Part shown: positions 8,019 to 16,629 of the stretch, piece by piece | Numbering within the stretch: the first letter of the stretch is position 1 | How the letters are laid out: each line of letters opens with the position of its first letter | NCBI GenBank assembly: GCA_946479435.1 | Contig: CAMLFX010000024.1 | Location: 1 to 37,747, forward strand | Source of the DNA: an uncultured Sphingobacteriales bacterium | GTDB lineage: Bacteria; Bacteroidota; Bacteroidia; Chitinophagales; Chitinophagaceae | Reading direction: 5' to 3' | DNA: 37,747 bases | Notes under the pieces: model-generated | Told to the model about the DNA's origin: nothing | Databases searched by the model: none | The model's input: only the letters and a program-made list of their open reading frames with translations | Position numbers and translations under genes: made by a program

Positions 8019-10882
8019 AACAAAGGCAGTATTACAATATACTCGTTATTCTCCACACCGAAGTAGATAATCTTTTTAGATAACAGGCTGTAACGCTTAC
8101 GTATATTCATTAAGCCCAGGCCGGCACCCCGCTCCTTGCTTATTTTGGGCAATATATGGTTGCGTACGGTTATCCATTCTTCGCTGGCGGTGATGTATAT
8201 CGTTAATGGATCTTTAAGTGATACAATATTGTGTTTGATGGCATTTTCCACCAGTAGTTGCAGGGCAAGGGGCACTATCTTTTTTGTACGCATCAGGTGC
8301 GGCGGTATATCTGCCACCAGGGTAAGGGCTTTACCAAAACGCGTTTGCTGAATGTACATGTAGTTCTGCAATATCTCCCATTCTTCGGCAAGGGTTATCA
8401 GGTCGCGGTCGCGGTACGAAAGCATATTGCGATACAGGTCGGACAGGCGCGAGGTATAGGTCATCGCCGCATCGGTATCTTCATCTATCAGGTTGGTAAG
8501 CGTATTCAGGCTGTTGAACAGGAAATGCGGGTTCACCTGGCTTTTCAGGTGTTCATATTCAAACATCATCCGTTCGCGCTGCAATGAAGACAGTTTGCGT
8601 ATGCTACGCTCGCGCAGGTGTATGTATGCATAAGCAATGCTTACCAGCAATGTTGCCACCAGGCATATAAACCATATTCTGCGCCAGAATGGTTTAGCTA
8701 TAGTGAAGTGATACTGAGCTTCGCCCTTGTGGCTAAAAGCATCGTTGTGCGCGGCCTGCACGCGGAAGGTATATTCCCCATCGCCCAGTTGCGGAAAAGT
8801 GACAGACTCATCGCTGGTTACTATCCAGCTATCGCTGTAGCCATCCAGCTTGTAGCGGTAGTGCAATTTATCGGGGTTGGAGAAATTGATACCTTCAAAA
8901 TTGAAACTGATATGGTTTTGCCCTGCACTAAAATCTTCCGTGCCAAAAGGTATTTTTTTAAAAAACACGCTAATTGCATCGATATGCACAAACGGGCGAA
9001 TATCGAATCCTTTGTAAATATTCTTGAACTGTACCATACCCTTATCGCCCGGCAGGTACACATTGCCCGCTTTATCTTTAGCGTACAGCTTTAGCGTGTT
9101 CGATAAGCTATCGGTAAAAAAAGCAGGCAGCTTGTACTTGCGAAACTGTTCGCTTTGGGGGTACCATACATCTATGCCTTTATTGTTCACTACTATAAGC
9201 TGCCCGGTAGCGTTGGCAGCAATGGTGGATATATTGATATCCTGCAGGCCTTGCGCGGTGATGAACCTGTCCCATTTTTTATTATCGTCGTTGTATCGGT
9301 ACAGTCCATCGCCCAGTGTACTGGCCCATATATTGCCCTGACCATCTTCCGTAACGGAATACACTACACGGCTATGCATACCCGAAGCACTATCCCATCG
9401 CTTGTAGTGGCCTTTATCGTACATACATATACCTGCGCCGTCGGTAGCCATCCATATACGGCCTTTACGATCGGGGTAAAGCTGGTACACATAGTCGCTG
9501 CCAATACCCGAATGCTTGTTGTGGTGCCTGATGAGTGTAACCTGCTGCGTATAGTAGCCGGGATAGGACAGCTCTTCCACACCATTTAGCCCCGATACCC
9601 AAATACAATCGTAAGTGCCGGTAATATCCAGCACACTTTCATTTGTCAATTGTGGTATGCCGGTAACATTTTTCAATCCTACCCTTTCATCGCGATACCA
9701 AAGCCCTTTACCCAATGTGCCTATCCATAACCTGTGCTGCCCGTCAATATACAGGCTGGTAATATCTGCCGGTAAAGTAAGCACCTGTTGCGGAGTACCA
9801 TTGTTCAATAGCAGGCGGTATAATATTTTGCCTTGCGAGAACCACAGATCGCTGCCTGTATCGCAAACCATAGCCCTGACAGCACTCAACTTATAGGGCG
9901 CAGCTACAGGGTACACATCCATATATTCGGCAGGCACAAGGGTAAGTCCTTTATCTGTGGCGCACCACAAAATACCAGACCGGGCGCAAAGTATTTTCTT
10001 GAAATGTTTTCCTGCAAAAAAGTATGGCTTTATTGTAATATGGTCATCATCTATCAGGCGTGTTTCCAGCAAGTACCCTTCTTCAGTCACAACCCAGGTA
10101 CGCTGGGCATCCATCGCAATAATATCGTTCACCTGCCCGTAGTTCCATGCCCTGTCGGTTTCAGGCACCCACACCTGGTGCGACTGTTGACAATAAAAAG
10201 CAAGGCCTCCCTGCTGCGTACCCAGCATGTATAGTGTTGAAGAAGGTATCGCCTCGGCTACGCGTACAATATTGTCAGGCAGGCCATCGGTAGTGGTAAA
10301 AGCCCTTACAGATATCTTTTTGTCGGCGATGTTTATTTCGTTGATCCCTTTATCGGTACTGGTAACTATACGGTTGCCCGGCAGCTCTGACACGGCGTAC
10401 ACAAAATTATCGGACAGGCCATTGCCTGTATTGCAAGACAAGGCCACGTTGTTTACCACAGCATATAAGCCATCGCCTTCTGTAGTTACCCATAAAATGT
10501 GGCTAGGCCCCGATGATATAGATGTGACGGGCGATGAAGGCCTTTCATTATTTATTTTAAATGGTTCGATATGCTGGCCTGCCACCGTAGCTAACGCGCC
10601 ATTTTTATACCCTACCCATACGCGGCCATAAGAATAGCTGATGGCTGTGGCAGGTATCGACAAGCTGTCGCTTACCTGCAAAAAGCTGCGCCCGTTGAAA
10701 CGGAAGACCCCTTCATCGGTAGCCAGCCAGATATAGCCCTGTGCATCTTCGGCCATATCATTTACCTGCACGGGCGTTTTCGCATCGTTGAGCCAAAAAT
10801 CGATACTGATACCGGCTTGCGCACCCGCATATTGTGCGCAACACAGCAACACTAAAAAAAATATGGCACGCAAATAGCTCAA
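8015..10882 (-). CDS. Membrane histidine kinase with periplasmic propeller and Y_Y_Y domain (LytS-type)
   Basis: 955 residues. A signal peptide covers 1-22 (MSYLRAIFFLVLLCCAQYAGA). Residues ~25-640 are a chain of two-component-regulator propeller repeats (for example WLATDEGVFRFNG, RLWIGTLGKGLWYRD, RIWMATDGAGICMYD and NIWASTLGDGLYRYN). A Y_Y_Y beta-sandwich lies near 665-745 (FEGINFSNPDKLHYRYKLDG). One membrane helix is at ~750-772, and a His_kinase domain follows with the phospho-accepting His in QVNPHFLFNSLNTL. The ATPase has an N-box (LLVENAIKHN) and a G-box (GAGLGLMNIRKRY). It senses an unknown periplasmic ligand and signals to the LytTR regulator. It differs from the polysaccharide-utilisation hybrid sensors (HTCS) in having the regulator on a separate polypeptide. 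The upstream yceI-like gene ends 16 bp before its start. Confidence 0.92.
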   Translation of the reverse strand: MSYLRAIFFLVLLCCAQYAGAQAGISIDFWLNDAKTPVQVNDMAEDAQGYIWLATDEGVFRFNGRSFLQVSDSLSIPATAISYSYGRVWVGYKNGALATVAGQHIEPFKINNERPSSPVTSISSGPSHILWVTTEGDGLYAVVNNVALSCNTGNGLSDNFVYAVSELPGNRIVTSTDKGINEINIADKKISVRAFTTTDGLPDNIVRVAEAIPSSTLYMLGTQQGGLAFYCQQSHQVWVPETDRAWNYGQVNDIIAMDAQRTWVVTEEGYLLETRLIDDDHITIKPYFFAGKHFKKILCARSGILWCATDKGLTLVPAEYMDVYPVAAPYKLSAVRAMVCDTGSDLWFSQGKILYRLLLNNGTPQQVLTLPADITSLYIDGQHRLWIGTLGKGLWYRDERVGLKNVTGIPQLTNESVLDITGTYDCIWVSGLNGVEELSYPGYYTQQVTLIRHHNKHSGIGSDYVYQLYPDRKGRIWMATDGAGICMYDKGHYKRWDSASGMHSRVVYSVTEDGQGNIWASTLGDGLYRYNDDNKKWDRFITAQGLQDINISTIAANATGQLIVVNNKGIDVWYPQSEQFRKYKLPAFFTDSLSNTLKLYAKDKAGNVYLPGDKGMVQFKNIYKGFDIRPFVHIDAISVFFKKIPFGTEDFSAGQNHISFNFEGINFSNPDKLHYRYKLDGYSDSWIVTSDESVTFPQLGDGEYTFRVQAAHNDAFSHKGEAQYHFTIAKPFWRRIWFICLVATLLVSIAYAYIHLRERSIRKLSSLQRERMMFEYEHLKSQVNPHFLFNSLNTLTNLIDEDTDAAMTYTSRLSDLYRNMLSYRDRDLITLAEEWEILQNYMYIQQTRFGKALTLVADIPPHLMRTKKIVPLALQLLVENAIKHNIVSLKDPLTIYITASEEWITVRNHILPKISKERGAGLGLMNIRKRYSLLSKKIIYFGVENNEYIVILPLL

Positions 10883-10898
10883 AATTGCAGCTGTGTTT

Positions 10899-11450
10899 TT
10901 ATTGTTTAGGCGCTAACTGCGCATTTACCGATACATTGATATCGGGTGAAAGCTTATCGTACACTACCCTTGGTATTTTAATATTATAGTCGGCCAGGAG
11001 CACAATAAAATCCGACCTGACGGTTATCTTCTTCCCTGCTATCGTTACCCTTGCATTGATGATACGCTCGCGCTCCACACCATGTATTTTTAGTTTTCCT
11101 TTCGAACGTATGTTATATACACCATCCTTAGCCAGGTCTATATCTTCTATTATTTTACCTACGAATATAGCTTCGGGGTAGATGGATGTCTCCATATAGT
11201 TTTCATTAAAATGCTCGCGCTGCAAAGGGCTGTTGAAACCTATAAAGCTGACTATACCAATACGGAAAGCGAATGTCTTTTTGCTAACATCCAATTTGCC
11301 TTGCAGTTTATCGGAAGAAGCACGTATAAGCTCCTGCGGCGCATCAGAATGAAAGCTGACATGCCCTTTATGCACCTCGTAAATATTTTGCGCACCAACA
11401 GGCGCAGCACAGCACAAAGCCAACAGGCAAAACAACAAACGGATAAACAT
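10899..11450 (-). CDS. YceI family periplasmic protein
   Basis: 183 residues, normal for the family. The signal peptide is MFIRLLFCLLALCCAAPVGA followed by Q. The mature domain has the YceI lipocalin-like barrel pattern: a starting strand with GHVSFHSDAP, IGIVSFIGFNSPLQREHFNENYME (the 'F-N-S-x-L-Q-x-x-H-F-x-E-x-Y-M-E' signature of the Bacteroidota subgroup) and GKLKIHGVERE. YceI proteins bind isoprenoid or amphiphilic ligands in the periplasm. It is the first gene of a three-gene unit with the sensor kinase and LytTR regulator (16-bp gap, then 4-bp overlap). This invites the idea that its ligand or the envelope state is what the kinase monitors; that link is inference. Confidence 0.87.
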   Translation of the reverse strand: MFIRLLFCLLALCCAAPVGAQNIYEVHKGHVSFHSDAPQELIRASSDKLQGKLDVSKKTFAFRIGIVSFIGFNSPLQREHFNENYMETSIYPEAIFVGKIIEDIDLAKDGVYNIRSKGKLKIHGVERERIINARVTIAGKKITVRSDFIVLLADYNIKIPRVVYDKLSPDINVSVNAQLAPKQ

Positions 11451-11551
11451 GCAGTAATAAAAGTAAAAAAACTATGGTATAACTGGTAGATTACCAATAC
11501 GAAACAGGAATTTGAGCTTACGGACATGACAAAACATTAGCGAAATTCGTT

Positions 11552-11559
11552 TATCTTTA
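11552..11559 (+). promoter_or_regulatory. Candidate -7 element upstream of the 11585 gene
   Basis: TATCTTTA matches the Bacteroidota -7 consensus TAnnTTTG at seven of eight positions and lies 26 bp before the start codon. The paralog at 21803 has the same octamer in a similar place. No good TTTG -33 box was found, so confidence is modest. Confidence 0.4.
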
Positions 11560-11584
11560 AAGCAGCCCACTATAATTATATCCT

Positions 11585-14107
11585 ATGAAGCCTATCTGGT
11601 TATCCGTTATTTTATTCATTATTGGTTTTGGTGCTAAAGCGCAGAACCTGGTAACGAATGGTAGTTTTGAAACCTACACAACATGCCCGGTAGGCGTAGC
11701 TGAAATGTATAAGGTTAGCGGATGGTCGTCATATACAACTGTGGGGAGTCCAGATTATTTCAATAGTTGTGCAGGCAGCGGAGCAATTATTGGGGTACCA
11801 GCTAACCTTCAGGGCTCACAATCGCCTGCTGATGGGAATGCATATATCGGACTTGTTAATTATACCCCTTTAGCATCTTATTTACCTAACTACAGAGAGT
11901 ATGTAGTAAGTTCAATATCTCCACTTACTATTAATAAACTGTATGAAATATCTTTGTCTGTTTCGCTGGCTGATGAGCACATTTATGCTACGGATGGCCT
12001 TGGGGCATTTTTTTTTGATAATGGGCAGGCTTCACGAACAGACACGTTCCTTTCTATTACACCGCAAGTATCCTTTTCCAGCTATGGAAATATCTCTGAT
12101 AAAACCGGGTGGACAAGATTGACGGGATATATTTCTGCAGATTCAGCTTATGACAATATTGTGTTAGGTGGCTATTTAAATGATGCTCAAATAAGTTATA
12201 GTTCTACCAGTAGTGGTACCTACGCAATTTCTTATTATTATGTAGACAGCGTAGTAGTACAACTTGTGAAACGTTTGTATATTAATTACACCAACCAACA
12301 CTTATGTGCTGGGGGCCCCATAAGTGTGCCCTTTACCATAAAAGGCCCAACAAGTTTCTTTAGTAGTAGCAATACTTTTACACTACAACTCTCCAATGCG
12401 AGTGGTAGCTTTTCCAGCCCGATAGATATTGGCACGCTTAGTTCCACCTCTGCAGGTACTATAACAGGGACCATACCTGTCACTACTGCAACAGGGACAG
12501 GCTACCGTATAAGAATTGTGTCTAGTTCAGGAGTAGACACATCCGCAGATAATGGCCTTAACATTACCATTTCTCAATACCCTAATATTACCGCCAGCAG
12601 CAATAGCCCGCTATGCGAGGGCAGCAGCACCCTCAACTTATCGGCCACAACTGTAACGGGCGCCAATTATGAATGGAACGGGCCTTCCAGCTTTTATAGC
12701 AACACTCAAAACCCGGTGATAACTCCTGTAGCCCCAACCCAATCGGGCGATTATATAGTAGCTGTAACGGATAATTATTGCACCAGTTATGATACCGTTT
12801 CCGTAGTGGTACACCCCGACCCAAATGCAACTATCACCAATAATAACATCGTATGCCCCGGCACTACTTTCCAACTGAACGCAACTGCTTTGGCAGGAAG
12901 TACTTTTAGTTGGACGGGCCCGGGTGGATTTACCAGCAATATTGCCAATCCATCGTGGCCCAATGCCACATACACAGATGCAGGAACATATATAGTAACG
13001 GCTACTAAAGATGGTTGCAGCAGTACTGCATCCATTGCTATGAATGTACAAATAACTACCGCAACACCTGTAGCCGGCAGCAATAGCCCTGTTTGTGAAG
13101 GTTTTCCACTGAACCTTACCGCTACCTGTGCAACACCAGGCGTTACTTACAACTGGACTGGCCCTTCAGGCTACACCAGCACGCAACAAAAACCTGCACA
13201 GGCTGCTACCATGAACCACAATGGAGATTTTATTGTACACGCTACTGTAAATGGTTGCGTATCGCTGCCCGATACGGTGAACGTACAAGTGTACCCCAAG
13301 CCTTACTTAGGCAACTACGCCAGCCCCAACGATACCGTATGCGAAGGCACGGTGGTGACCTTTGTTACCGTACCTATGAGCGGGGTTACCAATCCTACCT
13401 TCCAATGGTTTAAGAATAATGCGCCGGTAGCCGGTGCTACTAACCTTACATTGATAGCGCCTTATACTACCGGCGATACTTTCTACTGCCGCACTTACTG
13501 CCAAAACCAGTGTGGCGATAACCTGACCCTGTACAGCAACAAGGTAGGCATGACGGTGATGCCGATCATTACCGACTTATCAGTCACTCTTTCATCAGTA
13601 CCTGCGCAAGCCTTACCCGGTAGCCCTGTAACATTTATGGCTACCGTGCTAGGTGGCGGATATAGTCCAACTTATCAGTGGAAGAAAAACGGAGTAGACA
13701 TTAACAATGCTATTTATGCCATATACAGCGCCAATAACTTATCGCCGTACGACGAGATAGTTTGCTGCGTGGTAAGCAGCGACCCTTGTGCCATGCCTAC
13801 CACCGCCTGCAGCGATGCCATGGTGATAAACTTCCCTACCACAGTTGGCGAGGTGACTAATAACAATGTATTTAGTTTGTACCCCAACCCTAACGACGGA
13901 TCTTTCAAAGTGAAAGTACAAAAGTCAAAAGTCAAAAAAATAGAGGTAGTGAACGTAGCAGGGCAGGTGGTGTACCAAACCCAACCTGAAACCCCACAAG
14001 CTGAATACACTATCAGTTTACCACAACAACTACCGGCAGGCACCTATATGCTGCGTGTGTACGATGGTGTTGAATACTATCGCAAGAGCTTTACGGTAAA
14101 CAAATAA
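11585..14107 (+). CDS. Large T9SS-secreted protein with Ig-like repeats, paralog C
   Basis: 840 residues. The signal peptide is about residues 1-19 (MKPIWLSVILFIIGFGAKA). Residues 20-230 form an N-terminal domain starting NLVTNGSFETY with CP, GW and SPDYFNSC motifs, seen in many Bacteroidota surface proteins and probably a jelly-roll. A domain around 235-325 follows, then PKD/Ig-like repeats each with the pattern 'SNSPxCEG...W-GP-F-S...NP...G-Y-V...C' (about 330-565). Next is a Cys-rich module (YASPNDTVCEG to YCRTYCQNQCGDN) and a T9SS type A sorting domain from FSLYPNPNDGSFKVKV. Expected to be a surface adhesin or matrix protein; this is inference. The 5' half is visibly richer in A+T than the 3' half, and the 3' end is partly identical in DNA to the paralog at 21803. 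Confidence 0.82.
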   Translation: MKPIWLSVILFIIGFGAKAQNLVTNGSFETYTTCPVGVAEMYKVSGWSSYTTVGSPDYFNSCAGSGAIIGVPANLQGSQSPADGNAYIGLVNYTPLASYLPNYREYVVSSISPLTINKLYEISLSVSLADEHIYATDGLGAFFFDNGQASRTDTFLSITPQVSFSSYGNISDKTGWTRLTGYISADSAYDNIVLGGYLNDAQISYSSTSSGTYAISYYYVDSVVVQLVKRLYINYTNQHLCAGGPISVPFTIKGPTSFFSSSNTFTLQLSNASGSFSSPIDIGTLSSTSAGTITGTIPVTTATGTGYRIRIVSSSGVDTSADNGLNITISQYPNITASSNSPLCEGSSTLNLSATTVTGANYEWNGPSSFYSNTQNPVITPVAPTQSGDYIVAVTDNYCTSYDTVSVVVHPDPNATITNNNIVCPGTTFQLNATALAGSTFSWTGPGGFTSNIANPSWPNATYTDAGTYIVTATKDGCSSTASIAMNVQITTATPVAGSNSPVCEGFPLNLTATCATPGVTYNWTGPSGYTSTQQKPAQAATMNHNGDFIVHATVNGCVSLPDTVNVQVYPKPYLGNYASPNDTVCEGTVVTFVTVPMSGVTNPTFQWFKNNAPVAGATNLTLIAPYTTGDTFYCRTYCQNQCGDNLTLYSNKVGMTVMPIITDLSVTLSSVPAQALPGSPVTFMATVLGGGYSPTYQWKKNGVDINNAIYAIYSANNLSPYDEIVCCVVSSDPCAMPTTACSDAMVINFPTTVGEVTNNNVFSLYPNPNDGSFKVKVQKSKVKKIEVVNVAGQVVYQTQPETPQAEYTISLPQQLPAGTYMLRVYDGVEYYRKSFTVNK
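13931..14055 (+). repeat. 125-bp tract identical to 24170-24294
   Basis: Within the sorting-domain coding region, 125 consecutive bases are identical to the same region of the paralog at 21803, while the flanking codons differ (VKVQKSK here, MKIQNSK there; RVYDGVEYY here, RLYDGVQYY there). See the corresponding finding for interpretation as gene conversion. Confidence 0.85.
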
Positions 14108-14126
14108 GCGCGGCTTAACTATTTTA

Positions 14127-14163
14127 ACAGCCAAAGCAATTTGCTTTGGCTGTATTGTTTTTA
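14127..14163 (+). terminator. Intrinsic terminator after the 11585 gene
   Basis: A perfect 12-bp stem (ACAGCCAAAGCA at 14127-14138, complement at 14142-14153) has a 3-nt loop and is followed by ATTGTTTTTA. It starts 20 bp past the stop and points toward the convergent gene ending at 14168. Confidence 0.85.
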
Positions 14164-14167
14164 CGCG

Positions 14168-14913
14168 CTACTCTTTCTTCTTCAGTTGCTCGTTATGCCA
14201 TTGCACATAGGCGGCTTTTTGCCTTATACGGTAGTAGTACATAAATACCGATGTATCCATAAACTGCTCGGCATCGGCTATTTTGCCTTCGTTGTATTTC
14301 ATCGATATATCCCAGAAGCTATCGTACCAGCCATCTACCTTATCGGCTACCGACTGGAGGGCTGTGGTTGCAGTGCGTTCAGGGCTTCCAGGCGCTGGCT
14401 GAAATAGTTCGTATTTGTCAAAGTAGCGGATAGCTCGCTCCATGCCGGTGTGTATGGTATGCCAATGCTTAAAAAAAAAGCGTACAGCTCCGGGTCGGGT
14501 GGTATATTCTGTGTAGCGTCGCCTTTGGCCATGGCTACTTTGCGGCGTGTGTGGTAGTCTTCAGTAGTATCCGGGTCTTCACCTTCAGCAAAGCAATAAA
14601 TAGCGCCCATACGCAGGCCGCAATCTTCATCTACAGGGTAGCGCAGGCGGTATTTTATATTGTTAGCCAGTGTAGCAATATCGGTACGCAGCGTTTTTAT
14701 ATTCTTCTCATCGTTGCAGCGCTCCAGCATTTTGTCCATCATGGCGTCCAGCAGGTCTTTTGTAGCGCCTGCGCCTGCATATATATTTTGTGCGCCCGCC
14801 GCCACGTAACGGCTCAGGTGGTAGCCGGTGGCAATATCTTCCGGCATATAAAAGCGTGTATTGTGCACTTTACTGTAAAAAACTTCCTTGTACTTAGGGT
14901 TGTCAGCAAACAT
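14168..14913 (-). pseudogene. Frameshifted gene of unknown function
   Basis: Two overlapping frames together look like one protein of about 248 residues. Frame 1 starts at 14913 (MFADNPKYKEVFYSK) and runs sensibly to ...YFSQRLEALNALQP, then ends after a few residues at 14347. Frame 2 continues sensibly from ALQSVADKVDGWYDSFWDIS to the stop at 14168. The reading must switch at about 14365-14380; total length is not a multiple of three, consistent with a single-base change. No slippery heptamer is visible at the join, so a mutation or a sequencing error is more likely than programmed shifting. The product has no signal peptide, is helix-rich and is unrecognised. It has a good promoter upstream (14944-14975), so loss of the frame may be recent. 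Confidence 0.65.
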
Positions 14914-14943
14914 GATAAGATAGGATTTAGGTTATTTAAATAG

Positions 14944-14975
14944 CAAATATACAACTTTTATACTTATTTATACAA
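14944..14975 (-). promoter_or_regulatory. Bacteroidota-type promoter for the 14168-14913 gene
   Basis: On the minus strand TATATTTG (14951-14944) is a perfect TAnnTTTG -7 box, preceded 21 bp upstream by TTG (14975-14973) as the -33 box. Predicted transcription start is near 14937, giving a leader of about 24 nt before the ATG at 14913. Confidence 0.6.
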
Positions 14976-15037
14976 TATCAATAATTTTTTACTTAAATAA
15001 TTAATTGTCATTTTTATAGCTATTCCTTGCAACAGTT

Positions 15038-15700
15038 TTACCGTTTTACCCAGAAATACATGAGCACGCATAGCAGCAATGCTATGAGAGTGATGATGAG
15101 CGGAAAATACTTATCCCACCCTGCCCGGCGGCTGCTTTGCCTCACCTGGTTGTATATGCTTTGCTGCAAGGCATTATTGCTGCCAGCCAACAGCGCCAGG
15201 CGGTTGGCCACAGCTACCATATACCGGTGCTTCAGGTGGCGGGTAGCCGCCAGTATTTCGGTTGCCACAGCCTCGTTAATATGTGCATCTTCATTCTGCT
15301 GCAGTATGGCCATGTGGGCATCGCTCAGCAATAGCCATATATAGTCTTGCAGTGCGCTATGGCTCATGCGGTAGATATCTATAGCCTGCATGTGCCTGGC
15401 CAACCTGCGGCTTTCATCCAGTATCCATTGGGGGGTTATAATCTGCGTATCGCGCGTGCGGTTGCCCATGCCCATCAGCCACCTTTCCTCATCGTACTGC
15501 TTGCGGCGTGCTGGCGTGCCGAGTATATCATAGGCTTCTTTAATATCCAGGAAGCGCGTTGCCGCAAATGCGCCATTATTGGTATCGGGATGGTACATAC
15601 GCGCCAGCCGCCTGTACGCAGTTTTCACCTCTTGCTGGGTGGCTGCGGGCTTTATCTCAAGCGTGCGGTAGTGGTCTTTAAGCGTAGTCATTTCAGGCAT
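15038..15700 (-). CDS. J-domain (DnaJ-like) co-chaperone with C-terminal membrane anchor
   Basis: 220 residues. Residues ~8-70 are a complete J domain: DHYRTLEIKPAATQQEVKTAYR, the catalytic H-P-D at 37-39 in MYHPDTN, and the helix IV region KEAYDILGTPARRKQYDEERW. There is no Gly/Phe or zinc-finger region, so it is a type III J protein. The C-terminal ~22 residues (FPLIITLIALLLCVLMYFW then basic KR) form a membrane helix, suggesting a tail-anchored protein that recruits DnaK to the inner membrane. The central part (75-195) is helical and unrecognised. A second Met four residues in is an alternative start. Client unknown. Confidence 0.85.
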   Translation of the reverse strand: MPEMTTLKDHYRTLEIKPAATQQEVKTAYRRLARMYHPDTNNGAFAATRFLDIKEAYDILGTPARRKQYDEERWLMGMGNRTRDTQIITPQWILDESRRLARHMQAIDIYRMSHSALQDYIWLLLSDAHMAILQQNEDAHINEAVATEILAATRHLKHRYMVAVANRLALLAGSNNALQQSIYNQVRQSSRRAGWDKYFPLIITLIALLLCVLMYFWVKR

Positions 15701-15755
15701 GGCTAAAGTAATAATAATACTGCAAGCGGCAGCGCAGGGCGCCTAAACCGCAAAC

Positions 15756-15785
15756 AAAAATGCCCGCTACCTTATGGTAGCGGGC
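15756..15785 (-). terminator. Intrinsic terminator of the 15820-16032 gene
   Basis: On the minus strand a perfect 10-bp G+C-rich stem (GCCCGCTACC/GGTAGCGGGC, 15785-15762) has a 4-nt loop and is followed by TTTTTG. It lies 34 bp after the stop of the small lipoprotein gene. Confidence 0.85.
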
Positions 15786-15819
15786 GAAAAGTATTTATCA
15801 AAAAAAGATAAGCCCCGGC

Positions 15820-16032
15820 TTATTTAATATTACAAGTGTAGCCGAAAGCCAAAGATGTATTGATACTTGTTTGATAGTTAAGGCATTTATCTTTAGCCTT
15901 ATCTTTCTTCCACTCATTTACAGGATAGCTCTTTTTAATAGCACCATCAGTACCTGTGCATTCGCAAACATATTCTTTTTGGCAAGAAGCAAAGCCTAAA
16001 CATAATACTGCAAGAATAAGTGTAAGTCTCAT
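15820..16032 (-). CDS. Small Cys-rich lipoprotein
   Basis: 70 residues. MRLTLILAVLCLGFASC is a classical lipoprotein signal with lipobox GFASC, Cys17 being the lipid-modified residue. The mature part of about 53 residues contains further cysteines (YVCECTG, DKCLNY, YTCNIK), enough for two disulfides. Probably an envelope protein anchored to the outer or inner membrane; function unknown. It is a single-gene transcript with a good terminator. The gap 16033-16268 upstream belongs partly to its promoter and partly to that of the gene at 16269. Confidence 0.75.
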   Translation of the reverse strand: MRLTLILAVLCLGFASCQKEYVCECTGTDGAIKKSYPVNEWKKDKAKDKCLNYQTSINTSLAFGYTCNIK

Positions 16033-16136
16033 TTTATTATTTTGTTAAAATCAAGCGCAAAATAGGACATTCTTGCGACCTATAAAAGCATGGGGGTATT
16101 TTTTCAACCTTTCTATGACAAATTATGATTATTCTC

Positions 16137-16173
16137 TATCTTTATTCAGAGAGAGAATATTGTTAACGTTAAC
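16137..16173 (+). promoter_or_regulatory. Candidate promoter and palindromic operator in the 16033-16268 gap
   Basis: TATCTTTA (16137-16144) matches the -7 consensus at seven of eight positions. Eighteen bases later is the perfect 12-bp palindrome GTTAACGTTAAC (16162-16173), and a third GTTAAC half-site is at 16201-16206. The sites lie downstream of the predicted start, in the leader of the small-paralog gene at 16269, an arrangement that would suit a repressor. The remaining bases of the gap are AT-rich with no gene. Confidence 0.4.
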
Positions 16174-16268
16174 GTTTCAATTACCAGCTATTTAGTATTC
16201 GTTAACTAAAAGCCATATACAGGCAAAATGATTTAATGCTTATTTTAGCCCGTCCATTTACCTAAACT

Positions 16269-16523
16269 ATGATAAAGTATGCTGATTTTGAAGAGGCTGT
16301 AGCTTCTGTGGTGGGTGATATTAGCAATTGGCGACATATATTACCGGCAGTACCCTATGCACACCGCAGGCGCTATATAATTACAATACAGGAAGGATTT
16401 GAGATGCCCGTAGCCTTTGACATGGTAATGGCCAGCCTTACATTGTATGAAGAGGACTACCTGAAATTTCTGGAAGAAGCCCTTGCTATTTATAAGCCCG
16501 AGCAATCATCGCAGCGCGGCTGA
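16269..16523 (+). CDS. Small protein of an unrecognised family, paralog 1
   Basis: 84 residues, no signal peptide, predicted cytosolic. It shares a core with the genes at 16630 and 17434: an N-terminal [YI]x[DEQ]FEExV helix, then [WY]-[RQ]-H-[IV]-L-[PA]-x-[IV]-P, an R-x-R-[YF]-I-x-T segment, and G-x-[DE]-[MI]-P-x-[AS]-F-D. In this copy these read YADFEEAV, WRHILPAVP, RRRYIITI and GFEMPVAFDM. The tail (VMASLTLYEEDYLKFL) is acidic and differs between copies. The basic RxR motif flanked by a hydrophobic helix could bind nucleic acid or a protein partner; this is speculation. I do not recognise the family. Confidence 0.65.
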   Translation: MIKYADFEEAVASVVGDISNWRHILPAVPYAHRRRYIITIQEGFEMPVAFDMVMASLTLYEEDYLKFLEEALAIYKPEQSSQRG

Positions 16524-16629
16524 TCTTTTTTTGAAATTCCCCGCCGTTTACAGAACCTTCCGCTAATCTTTTCCGTATGTAACAGGAAAAAAGATGGTGG
16601 CAGACCCCTGAGCGCCACGGAATATTAAT

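Noticed and set aside
14347..14443. Programmed ribosomal frameshifting in the overlap of the two frames
   Set aside because: No slippery heptamer or following strong stem is visible; a single-base mutation explains the data.
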